Positions 25,277-32,083 are shown, numbered from the stretch's first letter. The stretch is 33,935 nt of DNA from an uncultured Myroides sp. (GCA_913777665.1 CAJYTF010000055.1:1-33935), one strand, 5' to 3'. Notes: generated from the sequence alone by a model not told the origin. A program made the numbers and translations.

Positions 25277-25312
25277 AAAACCTCCGTTTTGAATAATCAA
25301 TTCGGAGGTTTT
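25277..25312. terminator. Hairpin terminator between glnN and the His-rich gene
   Basis: A 10-bp stem AAAACCTCCG/CGGAGGTTTT (25277-25286 with 25303-25312) with a 16-base loop. The flanking A and T runs let it work for both convergent genes. Confidence 0.75.
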
Positions 25313-25340
25313 CTCATTTATTGGATTAGATTTATTGAAA

Positions 25341-25775
25341 TTATCTGTTGAAATTAAATACAAAGGTATTTCCGCCGCCGGTGTAGGCTCTACGTTCCCA
25401 CAAACCAAACTGATCGCGGGTTAAAATGGTTCCCAAGTCTCTGCGTAACCTGCGTTCGTAATCACGTGGGCCGTAATTGTTGGCAACCATAAAATTTAAC
25501 GATACTTGTAATTGAGATCTTTGTGCACGCGATAATCTTAAAAAATCGTATCGGCTCATTTCACGATCTACATGATAATGGTAATCTCTGCGGTCATCAT
25601 ACCTAACAACTCTTCTTTGGTTGTGACGGTAATGGCGGTCATCATCTCTGTGATGCCTATGCGTATAATGTTTTTTGTGATGTTTTTTATGTTTGTGGTG
25701 ACCTCTATGATGTCCCGGCTGCGCACTTGCAATTGTTGTAATGGCTAAAAGTACTAAAGTGAATAACGTTTTCAT
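25341..25775 (-). CDS. Histidine-rich exported protein
   Basis: A 144-residue protein of unknown function. The signal peptide MKTLFTLVLLAITTIASAQ ends near residue 19. Residues 22-68 hold 15 histidines among many Arg, Lys and Asp, in a pattern that suggests metal binding or a disordered cationic tail. The C-terminal half (RYDFLRLSRAQRSQLQVSLNFMVANN, then YERRLRRDLGTILTRDQFGLWERR) looks helical and ordered, and it is likely the conserved part. It should be periplasmic or outer-membrane associated. A σ54-like promoter lies upstream and it seems to be a single-gene unit. A metal-related role is inference from composition only. Confidence 0.7.
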   Translation of the reverse strand: MKTLFTLVLLAITTIASAQPGHHRGHHKHKKHHKKHYTHRHHRDDDRHYRHNQRRVVRYDDRRDYHYHVDREMSRYDFLRLSRAQRSQLQVSLNFMVANNYGPRDYERRLRRDLGTILTRDQFGLWERRAYTGGGNTFVFNFNR

Positions 25776-25824
25776 AACAGGTTTTGTTTAAAAAGATTGA
25801 TAATTGTTTTGTTAGTAAGCAATT

Positions 25825-25840
25825 TTCAAAGTGTGTGCCA
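25825..25840 (-). promoter_or_regulatory. σ54-like promoter for the His-rich protein
   Basis: On the minus strand: TTTTTTGGCAC, a 5-base spacer, then TTGAA. TGGCAC is the -24 element (complement of 25835-25840), and TTGAA stands in the -12 position (complement of 25825-25829). It lies 49 bases from the ATG, almost the same distance as the σ54-like site at 22250-22269. Confidence 0.42.
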
Positions 25841-25859
25841 AAAAATGTTAAGAAATAAA

Positions 25860-25888
25860 AAAGACGCTACTTTAACAATAGCGCCTTT
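25860..25888 (-). terminator. Terminator after the PhnA-domain gene
   Basis: On the minus strand AAAGGCGCTA pairs with TAGCGTCTTT over 10 positions with one mismatch, followed by a run of T. It lies 22 bases after the PhnA-domain stop. Confidence 0.7.
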
Positions 25889-25910
25889 AAATATTGAATT
25901 TTGAGTTGCG

Positions 25911-26495
25911 TTAACTCTGTTTTTTTACATATTTCGTAAGAATTACAATCTGCTGACCATCAATTTTTCCTTCGATTTGTTCGGTATTATCATGAACCAA
26001 ACGAATATTTCTTACCGCAGTACCAATTTTTGCATTTAAAGTAGATCCTTTTACATCTAAATCTTTAATTAAAGTAACGGTATCGCCACCAATTAAAATA
26101 TTTCCGTTGCAGTCTTTGTGTAAATCAATACTACCGTCGCCTTCATGATCTCCGGTTTGCTTTGCCCAATCTAACGTTTCATCATCTAAATACATCATAT
26201 CCAATAAATCGGCAGCCCAGCTTTCGTTTCTAAAACGATTCAACATTCGCCAGCTTACAACCTGCACCGGAAGATTTTCGTTCCACATAGAAGTTGACAA
26301 ACATTGCCAATGGTTTGCATTTAATTCTTCTTTCTTTTCAATTTGATTTAAACAAGTTTCGCAAGCTAATATTTCTCGATCTGATAAATTACTTGCTGTT
26401 GGCGGAACATCGTAAATTGATAAATAATTGTCTGTTGTCGCGCATAATTCGCATTGATTTCCGCTGCGTGCTGTTAATCTGTCTAATGTTTTCAT
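25911..26495 (-). CDS. PhnA/YjdM-domain zinc-ribbon protein
   Basis: A 194-residue protein. The N-terminal part has two CxxC pairs (Cys15/Cys18 and Cys45/Cys48) that would hold one zinc. The middle region (NANHWQCLSTSMWNE...VVSWRMLNR) is characteristic of the longer Bacteroidota form. The C-terminal PhnA domain (about 125-194) is recognised from DCNGNILIGGDTVTLIKDLDVKGS and EGKIDGQQIVILTKYVKK. The historical name 'alkylphosphonate uptake' is misleading. No phosphonate genes are near, and the true role is unknown. It is probably cytoplasmic and has its own promoter and terminator. Confidence 0.85.
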   Translation of the reverse strand: MKTLDRLTARSGNQCELCATTDNYLSIYDVPPTASNLSDREILACETCLNQIEKKEELNANHWQCLSTSMWNENLPVQVVSWRMLNRFRNESWAADLLDMMYLDDETLDWAKQTGDHEGDGSIDLHKDCNGNILIGGDTVTLIKDLDVKGSTLNAKIGTAVRNIRLVHDNTEQIEGKIDGQQIVILTKYVKKQS

Positions 26496-26518
26496 GGAGT
26501 ATATGTTATAAATTTTGG

Positions 26519-26526
26519 CAAATATA
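26519..26526 (-). promoter_or_regulatory. -7 promoter box for the PhnA-domain gene
   Basis: The minus strand reads TATATTTG (TAnnTTTG) in the 31-base gap after the GAPDH stop, 23 bases before the ATG at 26495. Confidence 0.5.
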
Positions 26527-27546
26527 TTAATTCTGTTTATTATTTTGTATAAACTGAATCAAATCAATCAATCGGGAAGAATATCCAATTTCGTTATCGT
26601 ACCAGCCAACAATTTTTACCATGCGTCCTAAAACAGTCGTAAGTTGCGCATCGAACAAACAAGAATGCGTATTTCCTAAAACATCTACAGAAACAATTGG
26701 GTCTTCTGTATATTCAATGATTCCTTTTAACTGATTTTCGGCTGCTTTTTTAAAGGCTTCGTTAATTTCTTCCACCGATACATCGCGGTTTACGTAACAG
26801 GTAATATCGGTTAACGATCCATCGGGAACAGGAACACGAATACCACCACCGCCGATTTTTCCTTCAAATTCGGGAAAGATTTTGGTTAATGCTTTTGCTG
26901 CACCAGTTGTAGTTGGAATGATCGATTGTGCTGCTCCACGAGCTCTGCGTAAATCTTTATGAGGTTGATCGTGCAGACTTTGATCGGTGGTATAAGAATG
27001 AACAGTGGTGATAAAAGCTTTATCCAATCCGCACAATTCATTAATTATTTTAACCATTGGCGCTGCGTTGTTGGTAGTACAACTTGCGTTTGAAACAATT
27101 AATTCCGAACCATTCAAAATAGATTCATTTACACCTAAAACCACGGTTTTAATTTCGTTATCATCAGGTGGAACCGAAAGAATTACTCGTTTTGCTCCGT
27201 TTTTAATATGATGTTGCAGCAAAGCTGATGTTTTGTGTTTTCCGGTAGCTTCAATTACAAAATCAAGATCAAAAGGTTTCCAGTTTAGTTTTGTAATATC
27301 TTTTTCGTGCAGAAACGCAATTTTGGTATCATTTACAATTAAAAAATCATCGTTGTGAGATACATTTTCAGATAATTTCCCATGCACACTGTCATACTTT
27401 AACAAATGCACCATTGTTGCGGTATCGGCTAAATCGTTAATGGCAACAACTTCTATCTGCGGATGATGAATCAATAAACGGAAAAGGTTTCGACCAATAC
27501 GACCAAATCCGTTAATAGCGATTTTTATTTTTTTTTCAGGTTTCAA
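26527..27546 (-). CDS. gap: Glyceraldehyde-3-phosphate dehydrogenase (variant active-site context)
   Basis: Glycolytic enzyme that oxidises glyceraldehyde-3-phosphate with NAD and phosphate. The protein has 339 residues. NAD-binding INGFGRIGR is at 11-19, and Asp38 in AINDLAD is the residue that favours NAD over NADP. Catalytic Cys156 lies in SNASCTTNNAAP and His183 in TVHSYTTDQS. The usual context after the catalytic Cys is CTTNCLAP; here the second Cys is replaced (CTTNNAAP), which marks a variant subgroup. The start is TTG at 27546, because no in-frame ATG precedes the Rossmann motif. It begins 13 bases after the small GldL-like gene. It may be a second isozyme, but no other gap gene can be checked here. 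Confidence 0.92.
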   Translation of the reverse strand: MKPEKKIKIAINGFGRIGRNLFRLLIHHPQIEVVAINDLADTATMVHLLKYDSVHGKLSENVSHNDDFLIVNDTKIAFLHEKDITKLNWKPFDLDFVIEATGKHKTSALLQHHIKNGAKRVILSVPPDDNEIKTVVLGVNESILNGSELIVSNASCTTNNAAPMVKIINELCGLDKAFITTVHSYTTDQSLHDQPHKDLRRARGAAQSIIPTTTGAAKALTKIFPEFEGKIGGGGIRVPVPDGSLTDITCYVNRDVSVEEINEAFKKAAENQLKGIIEYTEDPIVSVDVLGNTHSCLFDAQLTTVLGRMVKIVGWYDNEIGYSSRLIDLIQFIQNNKQN

Positions 27547-27559
27547 GTTTCCTGGAGTT

Positions 27560-27769
27560 TTATGAGTTTAAAAAATCATTTGATTTTTTAGCAATAATCA
27601 ATTTATATATAAGTAAAATTCCACCAATCACTTCAACAAACATACCTAATGTTAAAACATTATTGCCATTTAAAGGTCCAATTTCCATATGGGTAATCTT
27701 TAAAACAGCTCCAAATAAAATTATAAAGAAGCCTATTGCTAAAATAATTAAGGTGTGTTTTGTTTTCAT
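27560..27769 (-). CDS. Small GldL-like two-helix membrane protein
   Basis: A 69-residue protein with two membrane helices, about 6-25 (TLIILAIGFFIILFGAVL) and about 38-59 (VLTLGMFVEVIGGILLIYKLI). The linker GAVLKITHMEIGPLNGNN resembles the N-terminal membrane pair of GldL, a core component of the flavobacterial gliding and type IX secretion motor. GldL itself is longer, with a cytoplasmic C-terminal domain that is missing here. No gldK, gldM or gldN gene is adjacent, so this is a stand-alone relative rather than the motor gene. It lies 13 bases upstream of gap and is probably co-transcribed with it. Confidence 0.7.
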   Translation of the reverse strand: MKTKHTLIILAIGFFIILFGAVLKITHMEIGPLNGNNVLTLGMFVEVIGGILLIYKLIIAKKSNDFLNS

Positions 27770-27794
27770 AATAACAAGTGGTTTAATCGTAAAT

Positions 27795-27820
27795 AGTTCT
27801 CGACTTCGCTCGAACTGACG
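27795..27820. repeat. REP-like palindromic repeat, copy C
   Basis: AGTTCTCGACTTCGCTCGAA followed by CTGACG. It shares both arms with copy B (25230-25254), and its core is the reverse complement of copy A (25171-25198). It lies in the 79-base gap between lipA and the GldL-like gene. Confidence 0.7.
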
Positions 27821-27848
27821 TTTGATCTTCGACTTTGAGACTTTTTAC

Positions 27849-28721
27849 TTATAAAATATGTTTTTGTGCTTTATAAGAAGATCTAACCAAGGCACCACTT
27901 TCAACATGGCGGAAACCAAGGTTTAAACCAATTTCTTCGTATTTTTTAAACTGATCTGGCGTAATGAATTCCTTTACAGGCAAATGTTTTTTACTTGGTT
28001 GTAAGTACTGCCCAATTGTTAAAACATCTAAACCAACATTGCGCAAATCGTGCATAGTTTGTATAACTTCTTCTTCCGTTTCACCCAAACCAAGCATAAT
28101 GCCCGACTTCGTTCTTTTAGCTCCGTTTGCTTTCAAGTAACGTAAAACTTCCAAACTACGATCGTATTTTGCTTGAATACGAACTTCGCGAGTTAATCTG
28201 CGAACGGTTTCCATATTGTGCGAAATCACTTCAGGAGCAACTTCTAAAATACGGTCGATATTTCTTTCGATACCTTGAAAATCAGGAATTAATGTTTCCA
28301 TTGTAGTTCCCGGGCTCATTCTGCGAACCGCTTTTATAGTTTCAGCCCAAATAATCGAACCGCCGTCTTTTAAATCATCACGATCAACAGAAGTTAACAC
28401 CGCATGTTTAATGTTCATTAACTTAATAGAACGGGCAACTTTTTCAGGTTCATCCCAATCTACCGTTTCCGGACGACCGGTTTTTACACCACAAAATCCG
28501 CAAGAACGCGTACATATGTTTCCTAAAATCATGAAAGTAGCCGTACCTTCGCCCCAGCATTCACCCATGTTTGGGCAGCTTCCAGAGGTACAAATTGTGT
28601 GAAGTTTGTATTTATCTACTAAACCTCTTAATTCTGTATATTTTTTGCCGGTTGGTAATTTTACACGTAACCATTTTGGTTTACCAGTAGCCGGTTTGTT
28701 TGCTTCTAAAACCGATTCCAT
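27849..28721 (-). CDS. lipA: Lipoyl synthase
   Basis: Radical-SAM enzyme that inserts two sulfurs into protein-bound octanoyl groups, making the lipoyl cofactor of pyruvate and 2-oxoglutarate dehydrogenases. The protein has 290 residues. The auxiliary iron-sulfur cluster ligands are Cys44, Cys49 and Cys55 ([12 protein letters not shown]). The radical-SAM CxxxCxxC ligands are Cys70, Cys74 and Cys77 (CTRSCGFC). The C-terminal [11 protein letters not shown] carries the conserved RSSY. No lipB is in the window. It has its own promoter box and is divergent from nhaA. Confidence 0.96.
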   Translation of the reverse strand: MESVLEANKPATGKPKWLRVKLPTGKKYTELRGLVDKYKLHTICTSGSCPNMGECWGEGTATFMILGNICTRSCGFCGVKTGRPETVDWDEPEKVARSIKLMNIKHAVLTSVDRDDLKDGGSIIWAETIKAVRRMSPGTTMETLIPDFQGIERNIDRILEVAPEVISHNMETVRRLTREVRIQAKYDRSLEVLRYLKANGAKRTKSGIMLGLGETEEEVIQTMHDLRNVGLDVLTIGQYLQPSKKHLPVKEFITPDQFKKYEEIGLNLGFRHVESGALVRSSYKAQKHIL

Positions 28722-28741
28722 ATATTGTTCAATCTAATTAG

Positions 28742-28749
28742 CAAAGATA
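28742..28749 (-). promoter_or_regulatory. -7 promoter box for lipA
   Basis: The minus strand reads TATCTTTG, matching TAnnTTTG, 20 bases before the lipA ATG. Confidence 0.55.
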
Positions 28750-28800
28750 ATTAAAAAGAGTGGTATAAAATTGCAAAATATTCAATTTGTACGATTCTTC

Positions 28801-28831
28801 TTGTTTCAAAATTGTAATTCCTGTAATTTCG
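28801..28831 (+). promoter_or_regulatory. Possible promoter for nhaA
   Basis: TTG at 28801-28803 and TAATTTCG at 28824-28831 are 20 bases apart, the usual Bacteroidota spacing. The -7 box has one mismatch to TAnnTTTG. It ends 28 bases before the nhaA ATG. Confidence 0.35.
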
Positions 28832-28859
28832 CCTTTTATCACTTCAAAAAGCTGTAATC

Positions 28860-30011
28860 ATGAATTCTAAATCGACTTTATCACGAATTTTATCAAACGA
28901 AAAAGCTCCGGGAATTTTATTGATTTTATGCACGATTTTTTCTTTGATTGTAGCTAATTCTGCATTTGGCGATGGATACCATCATTTTTGGACGACCATG
29001 TTACCTTTGGGAAATATCGAGTTTTGGATTAACGATGGTTTAATGGCGATCTTTTTTCTGTTTGTAGGATTAGAGCTGAAAAAGGAAATTTACACAGGCG
29101 AATTATCTAACATAAAAGCGGCATTGTTGCCTGTTTTTGCTGCAATTGGTGGAGTTTTGGTACCGGCTGCTATCTATATGTATTTTAATCACGATACAGC
29201 AACGGCGCACGGTTGGGGAATTCCAATGGCTACCGATATTGCTTTTGCTTTGGGAATTTTATCTTTATTAGGAAGCAGAGTTCCGTTAGGATTAAAAGTT
29301 TTTTTAACCGCTTTGGCAGTGATTGATGATTTAATGGCAATCTTGGTTATCGGATTTTTTTATACATCGAATTTTGATGGTGCTAACCTACTGATTTCAT
29401 TAGGAATTTTAAACGTACTTTTTGTTTTAGGAAAACGCAATGTAAATTATTTGTGGCTTTATTTGATATTGGGTGCATTTGCGTGGTATTTTATGCTGCA
29501 ATCTGGCGTTCACGCAACAATAGCTGGAGTTTTACTGGCGTTTACCATTCCGTTTAGTAAAATTAAAACGCAATCTTCATTATCAACAGAATTAGAACAC
29601 AGCTTGGCAAAACCGGTGTCATTCATCATATTACCATTGTTTGCATTGGCAAATACTGCGGTGCTAATTGATGCAACTTCAATTAACGGCTTGCTGCATA
29701 ATAACGCATTAGGAATTTACGGCGGATTAATTGTAGGCAAACCTTTAGGTATTAACTTATTTTCATTCTTTGTAATTTCATTAGGTTGGTGCAAATTGCC
29801 AAATGCCGTTAACTGGAAACATTTGTTTGCGGTAGCCTGTTTGGGAGGTATAGGTTTTACTATGTCGATCTTTATAACAAATCTGGCATTTTCAAATCAG
29901 GAAGATATTGTAATATCAAAACTCGCTATTTTAATATCCTCTACAATTGCCGCTTTGTTAGGATATATTTTATTGCAGTTTACTTTAAAGAATAGTAAAA
30001 TTGAAAAGTAG
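28860..30011 (+). CDS. nhaA: Na+/H+ antiporter NhaA
   Basis: Inner-membrane antiporter that expels Na+ (or Li+) in exchange for protons and helps pH and salt homeostasis. The protein has 383 residues with about 12 membrane segments. The ion-binding aspartates are the pair Asp156-Asp157 (TALAVIDDLMA), and the assembly-helix aspartate is Asp126 (MATDIAFALG). WINDGLMAIFFLFVGLELKKE near the N-terminus is also diagnostic. Its last 86 bases are copied at 30961-31049 between the two lipoprotein genes downstream. This full copy is intact. Confidence 0.95.
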   Translation: MNSKSTLSRILSNEKAPGILLILCTIFSLIVANSAFGDGYHHFWTTMLPLGNIEFWINDGLMAIFFLFVGLELKKEIYTGELSNIKAALLPVFAAIGGVLVPAAIYMYFNHDTATAHGWGIPMATDIAFALGILSLLGSRVPLGLKVFLTALAVIDDLMAILVIGFFYTSNFDGANLLISLGILNVLFVLGKRNVNYLWLYLILGAFAWYFMLQSGVHATIAGVLLAFTIPFSKIKTQSSLSTELEHSLAKPVSFIILPLFALANTAVLIDATSINGLLHNNALGIYGGLIVGKPLGINLFSFFVISLGWCKLPNAVNWKHLFAVACLGGIGFTMSIFITNLAFSNQEDIVISKLAILISSTIAALLGYILLQFTLKNSKIEK

Positions 30012-30887
30012 GTTTGATAAATTAATGTTTGCTTGTTTGTATACTTGTTAAAAAATGTTAATTTTATCAAAATTTTAAACTTTTAACCAATGAGAAAACT
30101 TTTACTTGTTGCTTTTTTAGCAAGTAGTCTTATGACTCTGCAAAGTTGTGGAGGAGATGATAGTGTTACCCCAAATGGTGGCGGCAATAATAACGGCGGT
30201 AACAATGGCGGAGGCGGAAATAACGGAGGTGGTGGAAATACTACAACAGCTAATTTGCCTATTTTTATTGACGGTGATTTAAATGGAGATACTACAATTG
30301 AGTATGATTCTAAAGATAGATTCAGTAAAATAACTGTCGAAAAAAATAATTCTAATGTTTCAATTACTGAATTTAAATATGATAATGATGTTTTATCAGA
30401 AATAAAAAAATCTTCTGGAACAATATCAAACCCAGTAACTGAATATCATACATTTACTTATTCAAATAACAGTGTTAGAATTAATATTAATGGTAAAGAT
30501 GATTTTGAAATATCAATTGACAATCAAGGTTTGGCACTTCAGACAGCTTTAATTTCGTTGAATCCTCCTTATATTACAAGTTATTTATACGATAGTAATA
30601 AAAATGTTATATCATCAATTGCACCTCGCTATAAACAAGATATGACTTATGATAATTCAAATGGTATCTTTAAAAATGTTAATATGCCGCAATGGGCTAT
30701 TTTTTATACATTAACTATGTCTGTTAATCTCATTTCATTACCTGTTAGCATTTATAATAACTTGACAGAAATATCATACGTGCCGGATCCTTATGTTTTT
30801 CAATATACTTACAATAGCGACAATTATCCAATTACTTTCGATTCAACTTATTATGGACAAAAGGGTGATATAACTTATAGTAAATAA
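29926..30887 (+). repeat. Tandem duplication, unit 1 (nhaA 3' end plus lipoprotein)
   Basis: From 29926 the sequence of the nhaA 3' end, the spacer and the first lipoprotein gene recurs from 30961. In the nhaA part I count 5 mismatches and one 3-base insertion over 86 bases. Similarity stays high through the signal peptide and linker, then drops in the mature domain. Confidence 0.85.
30090..30887 (+). CDS. Surface-type lipoprotein, paralogue 1
   Basis: A 265-residue lipoprotein. The signal peptide MRKLLLVAFLASSLMTLQSC has its lipobox Cys at 20. GGDDS follows, with acidic residues like a flavobacterial surface-export signal. Residues about 29-50 form a Gly/Asn low-complexity linker. The mature domain is all-β in appearance, with short YD-type motifs (IEYDSKDRFSKI, YLYDSNKNVIS, MTYDNSNGIFK) and the ending DPYVFQYTYNSDNYPITF. 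Such repeats occur in DUF4595-like lipoproteins of Bacteroidota, a tentative match. No binding partner or receptor gene (such as susC) is near. Paralogue 2 is at 31127. Confidence 0.78.
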   Translation: MRKLLLVAFLASSLMTLQSCGGDDSVTPNGGGNNNGGNNGGGGNNGGGGNTTTANLPIFIDGDLNGDTTIEYDSKDRFSKITVEKNNSNVSITEFKYDNDVLSEIKKSSGTISNPVTEYHTFTYSNNSVRININGKDDFEISIDNQGLALQTALISLNPPYITSYLYDSNKNVISSIAPRYKQDMTYDNSNGIFKNVNMPQWAIFYTLTMSVNLISLPVSIYNNLTEISYVPDPYVFQYTYNSDNYPITFDSTYYGQKGDITYSK

Positions 30888-30960
30888 TAAAACTCTAAAA
30901 AAGGTTCCAGAATGGTCGGTGTTTTAAAGATTGATATTCTTTAATAGTTAATTATAGATA

Positions 30961-31049
30961 CTATTTTAATATCCTCTACCATTGCCGCTTTATTAGGATG
31001 AAATATTTTGTTGCAGTTTACTTTAAAGAATAATAAAATTAAAAAGTAG
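30961..31049 (+). pseudogene. nhaA 3'-end remnant
   Basis: An 89-base copy of the last 86 bases of nhaA (29926-30011), down to the same TAG stop. A 3-base insertion creates an in-frame TGA (GGA TGA AAT) where the intact gene reads on. It has no start and cannot make NhaA. It marks the left edge of the second duplication unit. Confidence 0.85.
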
Positions 31050-31126
31050 GTTTTGTAAATTAATATCTACTTGTTTGTTTAGTTGTTAAAAAAGTGTAAT
31101 TTTATTGAGATTTTAAACTTTAACCA

Positions 31127-31912
31127 ATGAAGAAACTTTTACTTGTTGCTTTTTTAGCAAGTAGTCTTATGAGTCTGCAAAGTTGCGGAGGAGATGATAG
31201 TGTTACGCCAAATGGTGGAGGCAATAATAATGGCGGTAATAACGGCGGAGGCGGTAATACTACTACAGCTAATTTGCCTATAGAAATAGAATTAAATTAC
31301 GGAAAACTTATTTATGAATATGATTCTACAGATCGTTTTCATAAAGTTACTTTCGAAAGCAAGGGTTCTACAGACATTATCACTGAATTTACATACAGCA
31401 ATGATGTTTTGACTGAATTGAAACAAACAATAGGACCCGCTAATGATCTTAAAGTTGTAACTCATAGTTTTACTTATTCAAATAATATAGTAAATGTGAC
31501 TATTGATGATGATTATTCATACAATATCAGACAAATATTCACTGATAATCAAGGAATATCTTTAAAAACCATTTATACTAGTTCTAGGTTTAATACCATT
31601 TATAATGAAGAGTACTCATATGATAATAATAAAAATATGATTTCTTTTAAGATAGATAAAACTACTCAAGGAATGAAATATGACACTTCTAATGGTATTT
31701 TTAAAAATGTAAAGATGCCTCAATGGTCACTTTTTTACAGTTTATTCCATATTAATAAAGTACTCGCGTTGACTATCAATAATAATCCAATTGAAATATC
31801 ATTAGGTCCTGATCCATATATATTTCAGTATACCTATAATATTGATAATTATCCAATTACGTATAACTCTAATTACTATGGGGAAACGGCTAAAGTAATA
31901 TACAGTAAATAG
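31127..31912 (+). CDS. Surface-type lipoprotein, paralogue 2
   Basis: A 261-residue lipoprotein. Its signal peptide, lipobox (LQSC, Cys20), GGDDSVTPN stretch and Gly/Asn linker are almost the same as in the protein at 30090, apart from a linker shorter by about 6 residues. The mature domain is clearly diverged but keeps the same scaffold: YEYDSTDRFHKV, FTYSNN, MKYDTSNGIFKNVKMPQW and DPYIFQYTYNIDNYPITY. The conserved NGIFKNVxMPQW and PDPYxFQYTYN segments are likely structural. Localisation to the cell surface is inferred from the acidic residues after the Cys. The function is unknown. Confidence 0.78.
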   Translation: MKKLLLVAFLASSLMSLQSCGGDDSVTPNGGGNNNGGNNGGGGNTTTANLPIEIELNYGKLIYEYDSTDRFHKVTFESKGSTDIITEFTYSNDVLTELKQTIGPANDLKVVTHSFTYSNNIVNVTIDDDYSYNIRQIFTDNQGISLKTIYTSSRFNTIYNEEYSYDNNKNMISFKIDKTTQGMKYDTSNGIFKNVKMPQWSLFYSLFHINKVLALTINNNPIEISLGPDPYIFQYTYNIDNYPITYNSNYYGETAKVIYSK

Positions 31913-32013
31913 AAAATTATACAAACCACTTGCTTAATTGAGATGTTTTATTTTAGAAGAATACAATCAAAGTCAAAATACTACTTAAACAATTCATTAA
32001 TACATATAAATCT

Positions 32014-32040
32014 AAAAGCTAACAAACCGTTAGCTTTTTT
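32014..32040 (+). terminator. Terminator after lipoprotein paralogue 2
   Basis: A perfect 10-bp stem AAAAGCTAAC/GTTAGCTTTT (32014-32023 with 32029-32038) with a 5-base loop and a T run. It lies just before the ABC-F promoter box. Confidence 0.85.
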
Positions 32041-32056
32041 TTATCACATCTTATTT

Positions 32057-32064
32057 TATCTTTG
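32057..32064 (+). promoter_or_regulatory. -7 promoter box for the ABC-F gene
   Basis: TATCTTTG matches TAnnTTTG and lies 19 bases before the ATG at 32084. Together with the terminator at 32014-32040 it rules out the longer open frame beginning at 31943. Confidence 0.6.
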
Positions 32065-32083
32065 CACAACTTATTTTTATAAA

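Larger units (their letters stand above)
30961..31912 (+). repeat. Tandem duplication, unit 2 (nhaA remnant plus lipoprotein)
   Basis: The partner of 29926-30887. The 73 bases before it (30888-30960) have no match after unit 2, so the right-hand breakpoint has been lost or lies near the stop codon. Confidence 0.8.

Noticed and set aside
25911..26495. Phosphonate utilisation gene
   Set aside because: The PhnA name is historical, and no C-P lyase or phosphonate transport genes are nearby.
27560..27769. True gldL of the gliding/type IX secretion motor
   Set aside because: It lacks the cytoplasmic domain and the gldK, gldM and gldN neighbours. Only the membrane pair is similar.
30961..31049. 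nhaA-like stretch as a small functional gene
   Set aside because: It has no start codon, an in-frame TGA and the exact nhaA stop, so it is a duplicated remnant.
31943..32083. N-terminal extension of the ABC-F frame by 47 residues
   Set aside because: It contains a perfect terminator hairpin and the -7 promoter box, and the extra residues are not like any ABC-F N-terminus. The ATG at 32084 starts the family sequence.
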